From assembly GCA_003220955.1 (NCBI GenBank), contig QHTW01000269.1, positions 1-5,241 of the forward strand: a DNA stretch of 5,241 bases, read 5' to 3'. The notes beneath the pieces were generated by a model. It had not been told where the DNA came from. It saw only the letters and a program-made list of their open reading frames with translations, and ran no database searches. Below are positions 1 through 4,757 of this stretch, piece by piece; position 1 is the first letter of the stretch; each line of letters starts with the position of its first letter. Origin of the DNA: Gemmatimonadota bacterium (GTDB lineage: Bacteria > Gemmatimonadota > Gemmatimonadetes > Gemmatimonadales > GWC2-71-9). Made by a program: the position numbers and the translations under genes.

Positions 1-1071
1 TGGGCGGCCACGAGCACGCTCGATGTCGCGTTGGAGCTCCTGCCCACGGCCCACAAGCCGCTCGCCGCACGCACACGGGTTCGGGTGCATCTCGGCACGG
101 CCGAGGTGCTGGGGCGGGTGGCTCAGGTTCGGGCGGTAGGGCCTGGGGATTCGGGATTGGCCCGGCTCCTCCTCGAGCGTCCGCTAGTGGCACGGGGCGG
201 CGACCGATTCGTTATCAGGAGTTTCTCTCCCGTCACCACGATCGGGGGCGGAGCGGTTCTTGATCCATTCCCCCCCAAACGGCCTCGTGTATCCGAACGC
301 GGGCTCGCGGTTGGCCAGTCGCCAGCCGAACGGCTCGGGCGCTTCGTGGACGAGGCCGGCCCGGCCGCGCTGCGCGTCGGAGACATCGCCGTTCGTCTTG
401 GCATACTCCCCGCTGAGGTCCCAGCCACAATTGCCGGCACTGGAAAAGCTGTCCTCTCCGTCGGCGACTATCTCGTCGCACGCCGCGCGATTGCCGCCGA
501 GGTCGAGCGGCTGGCGAGTGTGGTGGCAGCGCATCACCAGCAGCACCCCCTGGATCCGGGGCTCTCGCTTCAGGCGCTGCGCGCGACCGTCAATGCGCCG
601 GCGCCCGTGCTCGATCTGCTGATCGAGCACGGCGCGAAGAAACAGGCGTGGGAGTTGGCGGAGGGAGGCGCCGCGGTGCGCCGGCTAGGCTGGAGTGCCG
701 CCCTGAAGGCCCGAGCCGGCGACGCGGGAGGGAGGTTGGCGCAGCGGCTGGCCGAGGCCCGGTGGCAAATTCCCACGGTCTCCGAATTGCAGCGTGAGTT
801 CTCCGATCCATCCGTGCCGGCGCTGCTCGCGCACCTGGCGCGCGAAGGCTCGGTGGAGCGTGTGGATCAAGAGCGCTATGCACTGAAACGGGCGTTGGAG
901 GAGTTCCAGCGGGCGGTAGAAGAGACCCTGCGCGAGCTGGGCGCGGCGACACCCGCGCAATTCCGTGACCGGCTCGGGTTAACGCGCAAGTACTTGATAC
1001 CACTGCTCGAGTGGGCCGACCGCCGGGGGATCACCAGCCGAAAGGGGGATACCAGGATTCTCCGTGCTTGA
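1..1071 (+). CDS. selB: Selenocysteine-specific translation elongation factor SelB, C-terminal part (5' end outside window)
   Basis: SelB is the EF-Tu-like GTPase that carries Sec-tRNA(Sec) to ribosomes at UGA codons marked by a SECIS hairpin in the mRNA. The frame is open from base 1, so the gene continues to the left; 356 residues are visible of a family usually about 600-640 long. The GTPase domain (G1-G5 motifs) is therefore missing. Residues about 7-90 are the end of the beta-barrel region: 'RVRVHLGTAEVLGRV' (26-40) and 'RFVIRSFSPVTTIGGG' (69-84) are typical of SelB domain III. After a variable stretch come winged-helix repeats; the last (about 297-356) has 'RDRLGLTRKYLIPLLEW' followed by 'GDTRIL', the conserved SECIS-binding fourth winged helix. 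The TGA stop at 1069-1071 lies inside a TTGACA promoter box for the next gene. selA, selC and selD are not seen here. Identification is firm. The 7-C run at 270-276 is in frame. Confidence 0.93.
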   Translation, partial: WAATSTLDVALELLPTAHKPLAARTRVRVHLGTAEVLGRVAQVRAVGPGDSGLARLLLERPLVARGGDRFVIRSFSPVTTIGGGAVLDPFPPKRPRVSERGLAVGQSPAERLGRFVDEAGPAALRVGDIAVRLGILPAEVPATIAGTGKAVLSVGDYLVARRAIAAEVERLASVVAAHHQQHPLDPGLSLQALRATVNAPAPVLDLLIEHGAKKQAWELAEGGAAVRRLGWSAALKARAGDAGGRLAQRLAEARWQIPTVSELQREFSDPSVPALLAHLAREGSVERVDQERYALKRALEEFQRAVEETLRELGAATPAQFRDRLGLTRKYLIPLLEWADRRGITSRKGDTRILRA

Positions 1072-1095
1072 CAGGCTCTGAGCGCGTCCTAGCTT
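1068..1095 (+). promoter_or_regulatory. Candidate housekeeping-sigma promoter for the sorting-domain gene
   Basis: A perfect -35 box TTGACA (1068-1073) is followed after 16 bases by TAGCTT (1090-1095), which fits a TAnnnT -10 box at three of six consensus positions, including the key first A and last T. Transcription would begin near 1101-1103, leaving a leader of about 80 bases before the ATG at 1183. The box overlaps the selB stop codon, so it is an independent promoter just after selB rather than a site inside an operon. No convincing terminator for selB is seen before it. Confidence 0.55.
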
Positions 1096-1133
1096 TTTTG
1101 GTGCAGCAGTAAACCTTTGCGCCCTGTTCCAAC

Positions 1134-1174
1134 AAGGAGAGCTGTCTAAACGCATCTTTACGTTTGCAGAGGAG
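1134..1174 (+). promoter_or_regulatory. Leader with two Shine-Dalgarno-like sites flanking a weak hairpin
   Basis: GGAG at 1171-1174 lies 8 bases before the ATG at 1183 and is the site that fixes that start. A stronger AAGGAG lies at 1134-1139, but no ATG, GTG or TTG follows at usable spacing. Between the two, CTG (1142-1144) can pair with CAG (1167-1169) and AAACG (1148-1152) with CGTTT (1161-1165), giving a bulged hairpin with an 8-base loop. Folding would bring the upstream AAGGAG close to the true start. The downstream ribosome binding site is well supported; a role for the upstream one and for the hairpin is inference. Confidence 0.4.
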
Positions 1175-1182
1175 TCGGTGAG

Positions 1183-1626
1183 ATGAAGCTGTGTGCCTGG
1201 GCATTGGTGTGGGGGGGGCTCGGGCTGCTGGCGGCGGGGGGAGTCGACGGCGTTTTAGGGCAAGCATCGCCCCCACCGCTCGTGGAGCTCAAGCAGAACT
1301 ATCCGAACCCCTTCAACCCGGCGACCACGATCCCGTTCACGTTGAGCGGTGATCTGTTTGCCAATGGTCATCGGCCGAAGGTGTCGCTGAAGATTTACAA
1401 TGTGCTCGCCCAACTCGTGGCGGTGCCGATCCTGCAGGGGAGCGGCGAACCGCTGACCGATCTCGAGCTGACGTGCGGCACACCAAGTCCTGGAGCCTGT
1501 CCGTTCACCGCGTACTGGAACGGCAAGGTACTGGACACGGACACGGACGCGGCATCGGGCGTGTACATCTACCAACTCGTGGTGGATGGGCGCCGGTTTA
1601 CGAAAAAGATGATCATTATGAAGTAA
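1183..1626 (+). CDS. Short exported protein consisting of a signal peptide plus T9SS type A / FlgD-like C-terminal sorting domain
   Basis: This is a 147-residue protein. Residues 1 to about 28 form a Sec signal peptide: MK start, hydrophobic core 'LGLLAAGG', and likely cleavage after G26 or A28. Immediately after a Pro-rich linker comes 'LKQNYPNPFNPATTIPF' (36-52), the hallmark opening of type IX secretion C-terminal sorting domains. The usual beta-strands follow: 'VSLKIYNVLAQLV' (67-79), 'AYWNGK' (110-115), and the closing 'SGVYIYQLVVDGRRFTKKM' (125-143), ending IIMK. In the family this domain directs export across the outer membrane and is normally attached to a large cargo; here there is no cargo domain. 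An insert with C98 and C106 could form a disulfide, and 'DTDTD' (118-122) is acidic. The start at 1183 has GGAG 8 bases upstream. A promoter precedes and a terminator follows, so it looks monocistronic. Because this fold overlaps FlgD Ig-like annotations, secretion by T9SS is inference. A G8 run lies in the signal peptide codons. Confidence 0.82.
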   Translation: MKLCAWALVWGGLGLLAAGGVDGVLGQASPPPLVELKQNYPNPFNPATTIPFTLSGDLFANGHRPKVSLKIYNVLAQLVAVPILQGSGEPLTDLELTCGTPSPGACPFTAYWNGKVLDTDTDAASGVYIYQLVVDGRRFTKKMIIMK

Positions 1627-1657
1627 GGGCGGCGAGCCTTCGCCGCCCTGCAATTTT
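1626..1657 (+). terminator. Rho-independent terminator after the sorting-domain gene
   Basis: A perfect 10-base-pair stem runs from 1626-1635 to 1640-1649 (AGGGCGGCGA paired with TCGCCGCCCT) with a 4-base loop GCCT. A short T run (TTTT, 1654-1657) follows after GCAA. The stem starts at the last base of the TAA stop codon. The U tract is short and offset, so termination strength is uncertain, but the GC-rich stem and its position make this the clear end of the transcript and separate it from clpB. Confidence 0.8.
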
Positions 1658-1670
1658 GGCACCTTCCCGC

Positions 1671-1684
1671 GGCACGCCCGTTGC
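1671..1684 (+). promoter_or_regulatory. Sigma-54-like promoter element directly upstream of clpB
   Basis: The sequence GGCACG-CCCG-TTGC (1671-1684) keeps the sigma-54 geometry: GG at 1671-1672, ten bases, then GC at 1683-1684. Against the consensus TGGCACG-N4-TTGCW only the first T (here C) and the last W (here C) differ. The start of transcription would fall near 1696, only about 3 bases before the clpB ATG at 1699, so the transcript would be almost leaderless and would lose the AGGG at 1688-1691. That geometry argues against a simple role, so the match may be chance. A second partial -24-like TTGGCACC lies at 1656-1663 without a correctly spaced GC. Confidence 0.3.
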
Positions 1685-1698
1685 CTTAGGGTCAGGTC

Positions 1699-3732
1699 AT
1701 GATCCAGCCAGATAGACTCACCGTAAAGGCCGCCGAGGCTTTGCAGCAGGCTGCGTCCCTCGCGCGCTCGCGCGGGAATCCGGTCGTCAACGACGCGCAC
1801 CTGTTCTACGCCTTGCTACAGCAGGACGAAGGCATCGTCGTCCCGCTGCTTCAGAAGGCGGGGCTCAACGTCACGCAGCTCCAGGCCGACACGCAGCGCG
1901 AAATCGAGCGCTTTCCCAAACAGTCGGGGGGAGCGGATCCCACGCTCTCGCGCGAGCTGTCGCGGGTGCTCGACCGCGCCGACGAGGATGCGAAGGCCCT
2001 TGGCGATGCGTACGTCTCGACCGAACACATCCTGCTCGCGTTGGCGGAAGAGAAGGGCACCACCGCGCGCGAGCTGCTCTCGGCCAACGGCGTCACACGC
2101 AAAGACCTGCTCGCGGCGCTCGAAGGCGTGCGCGGCGCGCACCGCGTGACGGACCAGGAGCCCGAGAACAAGTACCAGGCGCTGCAGCGCTTCACTCGCG
2201 ATCTCACCGACATTGCGCGCAAGGGGAAACTCGATCCTGTCATCGGGCGGGACGAAGAGATCCGCCGCGTGATGCAAGTGCTGTCGCGCCGCACCAAGAA
2301 CAATCCCGTGCTGATCGGTGAGCCCGGTGTAGGCAAGACCGCAATTGTCGAGGGGCTGGCCCAGCGCATTGTGAATGGGGATGTTCCTGACTCGCTAAAG
2401 AACAAGCATCTCATTGCTCTGGATATCGGCGCGCTGGTCGCCGGCACCAAGTACCGCGGCGAATTCGAAGAGCGGCTCAAGTCGGTTCTCAAAGAGATTA
2501 CGGCAACCGAAGGGCGTTACATCGTCTTCATCGACGAGCTGCACACGCTGGTCGGCGCGGGCGGCGCCGAGGGCGCGGTGGACGCGTCCAACATGCTCAA
2601 GCCCGCGCTGGCGCGCGGCGAGCTGCACGTCGTGGGCGCGACGACGCTCGATGAGTATCGCAAGCACATCGAGAAGGACGCCGCGCTCGAGCGGCGCTTC
2701 CAGCCCGTCTACGTGGGCGAGCCGTCGGTCGAGGACACGATCGCTATCCTGCGTGGGCTGAAGGAAAAGTACGAAGTCCACCACGGCATTCGCATCACCG
2801 ACAACGCGCTGGTCGCGGCGGCGACGCTACATCGCCGACCGCTTCCTGCCCGACAAGGCCATCGACTTGATCGACGAGGCCGCGGCGCGGCTGCGCATCG
2901 CCATCGATTCGTTGCCGCAGGAGATCGACGAGGTCGAGCGCAAGATTACGCAGCTCGAGATCGAGCGGCAGGCGCTTGCGAAGGAAAAGGACAAGGCCTC
3001 CAAGGAGCGCAAGGCCAAGATCGAGCAGGAAATTGCCGAGCTGCGCGAGAAGTCGAACGCGATGAAAGCGCAGTGGACCGCGGAGAAGGACGCGATCCAG
3101 AAGATCCAGGCGAAGAAGGCGGAGCTCGAACGGCTCCGCGGCGAGGCGGAGCAGGCGACGCGGCGCGGCGATCTGCAGAAGGCGGCCGAGATCAGCTACG
3201 GGCGCGTGCCGGCCATCGAGAAGGAGATTCAGGCGCTCGAGAAGCGGCTCGCCGAGATTCAGAAGAAGGGGAAGTACCTGAAGGAAGAGGTCGACTCCGA
3301 GGACATCGCCGAGATCGTGTCGAAGTGGACCGGCATTCCGGTCACCAAGATGCTGGAGTCCGAGAAGGAGCGGCTGCTCAAGCTCGAGGACGAGCTGGGG
3401 CGGCGCGTGATCGGGCAGCGCGAGGCGCTGGCCGCGGTTGCGAACGCGGTGCGCCGCGCGCGCGCCGGCCTCCAGGATCCGCATCGCCCGACCGGCTCGT
3501 TCATCTTCCTCGGCCCCACGGGTGTCGGCAAGACCGAGACGGCCAGGGCCCTCGCCGAATTCCTGTTCGACGACGAGCACGCACTCGTGCGGCTCGACAT
3601 GTCGGAGTACATGGAGAAGCACGCGGTAGCCCGGATGATCGGTGCGCCGCCTGGATACGTGGGCTACGAAGAAGGTGGCCAGCTGACGGAGGCGATTCGC
3701 CGCCGGCCCTATGCGGTTGTGCTGTTCGATGA
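1699..3732 (+). CDS. clpB: ClpB, N-terminal fragment as read in the first frame (N-domain plus NBD1, then out-of-frame tail)
   Basis: Read literally, this frame gives 677 residues, of which 1-376 are true ClpB. Visible parts: the Clp N-domain substrate-binding repeats (from 'DRLTVKAAEAL'); NBD1 Walker A 'GEPGVGKT' (207-214); the pore-loop 'KYRGEFE' with Y252; Walker B 'IVFIDELH' (275-282) with catalytic E280; and the arginine-finger region 'ALERRFQPV'. Numbering is one above E. coli ClpB at these motifs, which supports the chosen start. From residue 377 the translation turns into an Arg/Gly/Ala-rich sequence with no ClpB similarity and stops at TGA 3730-3732; this tail is simply the wrong frame of the coding sequence that continues in frame 2. 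If translated, the product would have one ATPase ring, no middle domain and no NBD2, so it should not work as a disaggregase. Confidence 0.8.
   Translation: MIQPDRLTVKAAEALQQAASLARSRGNPVVNDAHLFYALLQQDEGIVVPLLQKAGLNVTQLQADTQREIERFPKQSGGADPTLSRELSRVLDRADEDAKALGDAYVSTEHILLALAEEKGTTARELLSANGVTRKDLLAALEGVRGAHRVTDQEPENKYQALQRFTRDLTDIARKGKLDPVIGRDEEIRRVMQVLSRRTKNNPVLIGEPGVGKTAIVEGLAQRIVNGDVPDSLKNKHLIALDIGALVAGTKYRGEFEERLKSVLKEITATEGRYIVFIDELHTLVGAGGAEGAVDASNMLKPALARGELHVVGATTLDEYRKHIEKDAALERRFQPVYVGEPSVEDTIAILRGLKEKYEVHHGIRITDNALVAAATLHRRPLPARQGHRLDRRGRGAAAHRHRFVAAGDRRGRAQDYAARDRAAGACEGKGQGLQGAQGQDRAGNCRAAREVERDESAVDRGEGRDPEDPGEEGGARTAPRRGGAGDAARRSAEGGRDQLRARAGHREGDSGAREAARRDSEEGEVPEGRGRLRGHRRDRVEVDRHSGHQDAGVREGAAAQARGRAGAARDRAARGAGRGCERGAPRARRPPGSASPDRLVHLPRPHGCRQDRDGQGPRRIPVRRRARTRAARHVGVHGEARGSPDDRCAAWIRGLRRRWPADGGDSPPALCGCAVR
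2825..2829 (+). other. Frameshift junction in clpB (apparent 11-base deletion between CGCT repeats)
   Basis: Upstream codons read V-A-A-A-T through 2826; downstream codons read Y-I-A-D-R from 2828, leaving a single C at 2827. The ClpB family normally has Thr/Val-Leu-Ser-His-Arg-Tyr here, which needs 11 more bases. With codons ACG CTN TCN CAY CGC TAC, the sequence CGCT would occur twice exactly 11 bases apart; loss of one copy and the spacer gives exactly the CGCT (2825-2828) seen. This is a signature of slipped replication or of assembly collapse. Confidence 0.75.
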
Positions 3733-4303
3733 AATCGAGAAGGCGCATCCCGACGTCTTCAACGTGCTGCTACAGATTCTCGATGACGGCCGGTTGACGG
3801 ACTCACAAGGCCGCACCGTCGATTTCCGGAACTCGGTGCTCATCATGACGTCGAACGTCGGCTCGCAATATCTGATCGATGCGAACACCGGCGGCGTCGC
3901 GTGGGAGCAGGCGGAGACGAAGGTGATGGAGCTGCTCCGGCAGGCGTTCAAGCCGGAGTTTCTCAACCGGGTGGACGACATCATCATCTTCCGGCCGCTG
4001 ACGCACGAGGACATCGAGAAGATCGTCGACATCCAGATCAAGCGGGTCGAGAAGTTGCTCGCGGACCGCAAGCTCACGATCGAGGTCACGCCGGGCGCAA
4101 AGAATCTCCTCGTCGCCGAGGGCTACGATCCCGTGTACGGGGCTCGGCCGCTCAAACGGGCGATTCAGCGGTTTCTGCAGAATCCGCTCGCGGTGGCGGT
4201 GCTGGAGGGGCAGTACGCGGAAGGGGATCGGATCCGCGCCGACCGGGCGAAGGATGGCAATTCGCTGACCTTCGAAAAGGCACGGGAGCCCGTGCGTGCT
4301 TAA
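2828..4303 (+). CDS. clpB: ClpB, C-terminal fragment in the second frame (middle domain plus NBD2)
   Basis: From Tyr codon 2828 the ClpB frame resumes with 'YIADRFLPDKAIDL' and stays open to TAA 4301-4303. A gene caller would start it at TTG 2867, but no convincing ribosome binding site or natural start is present, so this is the second half of a split gene, not an independent protein. The middle domain coiled coil (nt about 2910-3270) is rich in Glu, Lys and Arg. NBD2 has Walker A 'GPTGVGKT' (3512-3535), pore loop 'GAPPGYVGYEEGG', Walker B 'VVLFDEIEKAH' with D at 3728-3730 and E at 3731-3733, sensor 'LIMTSNVGS', and the sensor-2 region 'GARPLKRAIQ'. In restored numbering the Walker A lysine is K615 and the Walker B glutamate E682. 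No key residue is missing on this side. Confidence 0.85.
   Translation, partial: YIADRFLPDKAIDLIDEAAARLRIAIDSLPQEIDEVERKITQLEIERQALAKEKDKASKERKAKIEQEIAELREKSNAMKAQWTAEKDAIQKIQAKKAELERLRGEAEQATRRGDLQKAAEISYGRVPAIEKEIQALEKRLAEIQKKGKYLKEEVDSEDIAEIVSKWTGIPVTKMLESEKERLLKLEDELGRRVIGQREALAAVANAVRRARAGLQDPHRPTGSFIFLGPTGVGKTETARALAEFLFDDEHALVRLDMSEYMEKHAVARMIGAPPGYVGYEEGGQLTEAIRRRPYAVVLFDEIEKAHPDVFNVLLQILDDGRLTDSQGRTVDFRNSVLIMTSNVGSQYLIDANTGGVAWEQAETKVMELLRQAFKPEFLNRVDDIIIFRPLTHEDIEKIVDIQIKRVEKLLADRKLTIEVTPGAKNLLVAEGYDPVYGARPLKRAIQRFLQNPLAVAVLEGQYAEGDRIRADRAKDGNSLTFEKAREPVRA
4284..4303 (+). promoter_or_regulatory. tadA ribosome binding site and clpB-tadA overlap
   Basis: GGGAG at 4284-4288 precedes GTG 4296 by 7 bases. 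The clpB stop TAA (4301-4303) lies inside the first codons of tadA, so ribosomes ending clpB are placed to restart on tadA. No promoter is seen between the genes. Confidence 0.6.
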
Positions 4304-4757
4304 AGGCATGGCTGCGGCGCTAGAGCAGGCGCGTCGTGCCGCTGCCCAAGACGAAGTTCCCATCGGCGCGGTCGTGATGCGTGGGGACGAGATCGTCGCC
4401 GAGGCGCACAACGAGACGGTCGCTCGCAACAATCCCACGCTTCATGCCGAGTTCCTTGCGATTGAGCGTGCATTAGAGGCCCTAGGGACCAACCGTCTAA
4501 CCGACTGCACTCTGTACGTTACACTCGAGCCGTGTGCGCAATGCGCCGGCGCGATCGTGCTGGCGAAAGTGGGGAAGCTGGTGTTTGGGCCGTTCGATGA
4601 GAAGGCGGGGATGTGCGGATCGGTGGGCGATTTCGTGCGGCATCCGCGGCTGAATCATCGCGTCGACGTCCGAAGCGGCGTCGAAGCTGAGGCGTGCGCC
4701 GAGCTGCTCAAGACTTTCTTTTCAGCAAAGCGTCCAGCGTCTCAGCAGCCTCGCTGA
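4296..4757 (+). CDS. tadA: tRNA adenosine(34) deaminase TadA (zinc nucleoside deaminase)
   Basis: TadA converts the wobble adenosine of tRNA-Arg(ACG) to inosine; it is a cytoplasmic homodimeric zinc enzyme and essential in many bacteria. The 153-residue product has the cytidine-deaminase-like core: 'EVPIGAVV' (20-27), N39, 'HAE' at 50-52 (zinc ligand H50, proton-shuttle E52), 'LEPCAQC' at 77-83 (zinc ligands C80 and C83), D101, and the C-terminal TadA pattern 'HPRLNHRV'. Compared with E. coli TadA, the residues before HAE read NNPTL rather than HDPTA, and the zinc motif is PCAQC rather than PCVMC. The GTG start at 4296 is preferred: GGGAG (4284-4288) lies 7 bases upstream and the first helix needs residues before M5. 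ATG 4308 is the alternative but has no well-spaced site. The start overlaps the clpB stop by 8 bases, suggesting coupling. The 3' end overlaps the opposite-strand gene by 50 bases. A guanine or other nucleoside deaminase is less likely. Confidence 0.87.
   Translation: MLKGMAAALEQARRAAAQDEVPIGAVVMRGDEIVAEAHNETVARNNPTLHAEFLAIERALEALGTNRLTDCTLYVTLEPCAQCAGAIVLAKVGKLVFGPFDEKAGMCGSVGDFVRHPRLNHRVDVRSGVEAEACAELLKTFFSAKRPASQQPR

Larger units (their letters stand above)
1699..4303 (+). pseudogene. clpB: ClpB disaggregase gene, interrupted by one frameshift as written
   Basis: ClpB is a hexameric cytoplasmic AAA+ chaperone that works with DnaK/DnaJ/GrpE to pull polypeptides out of aggregates. If the frame is restored the product is 871 residues, the normal family length. 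Order: N-domain (about 1-150), NBD1, coiled-coil middle domain (about 405-525) that distinguishes ClpB from ClpA/ClpC, NBD2, and C-terminal domain ending 'REPVRA'. The lesion is after T376: the frame changes at 2827, and the usual Leu-Ser-His-Arg before 'YIADRFLPDKAIDLIDEAAA' is absent, equal to 11 missing bases. Everything else is open and conserved, so the change is either very recent or a sequence/assembly error. The start at 1699 matches the usual ClpB N-terminus, with AGGG at 1688-1691 as a 7-base-spaced ribosome binding site. No CIRCE or sigma-32 site is apparent. tadA follows with an 8-base overlap. 'Pseudogene' describes the sequence as given; the gene may be intact in the organism. 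Confidence 0.85.

Noticed and set aside
270..276. C7 run in selB as a phase-variable site
   Set aside because: It encodes an in-frame Phe-Pro-Pro just after domain III in a housekeeping gene, and a switch would make no biological sense. More likely ordinary GC-rich composition.
1074..1100. Terminator for selB at the T6 run (1094-1099)
   Set aside because: The preceding bases allow only 3-4 base pairs, and the T run overlaps the -10 region of the promoter candidate. No stable stem is present.
1072..1182. tRNA-Sec or another small RNA gene in the gap after selB
   Set aside because: I could not form an acceptor stem, a T-arm motif (GTTCRANNC) or a CCA end. The gap is better explained as promoter and leader.
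1656..1671. TTGGCACC as the -24 half of a first sigma-54 promoter
   Set aside because: The GC dinucleotide expected ten bases later is off by one, so the spacing is wrong. Only the element at 1671-1684 has correct geometry.
1627..1698. CIRCE or sigma-32 heat-shock element upstream of clpB
   Set aside because: No TTAGCACTC/GAGTGCTAA inverted repeat and no CTTGAA...CCCCAT pair is present in this stretch.
1255..1800. Minus-strand open frame of 181 codons across the sorting-domain gene and the start of clpB
   Set aside because: It runs through the terminator hairpin and two genuine genes, shows no motif, and has no supporting ribosome binding site.
2820..2870. Programmed ribosomal frameshift in clpB
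   Set aside because: There is no slippery heptamer or downstream pseudoknot that I can see, and conserved residues are missing, which frameshifting would not restore. A deletion explains the data better.
2795..3748. Long minus-strand open frame of 317 codons opposite clpB
   Set aside because: It is Leu/Arg-rich and mirrors the GC-rich codon pattern of clpB on the other strand, with no recognisable domain. It is a shadow frame.
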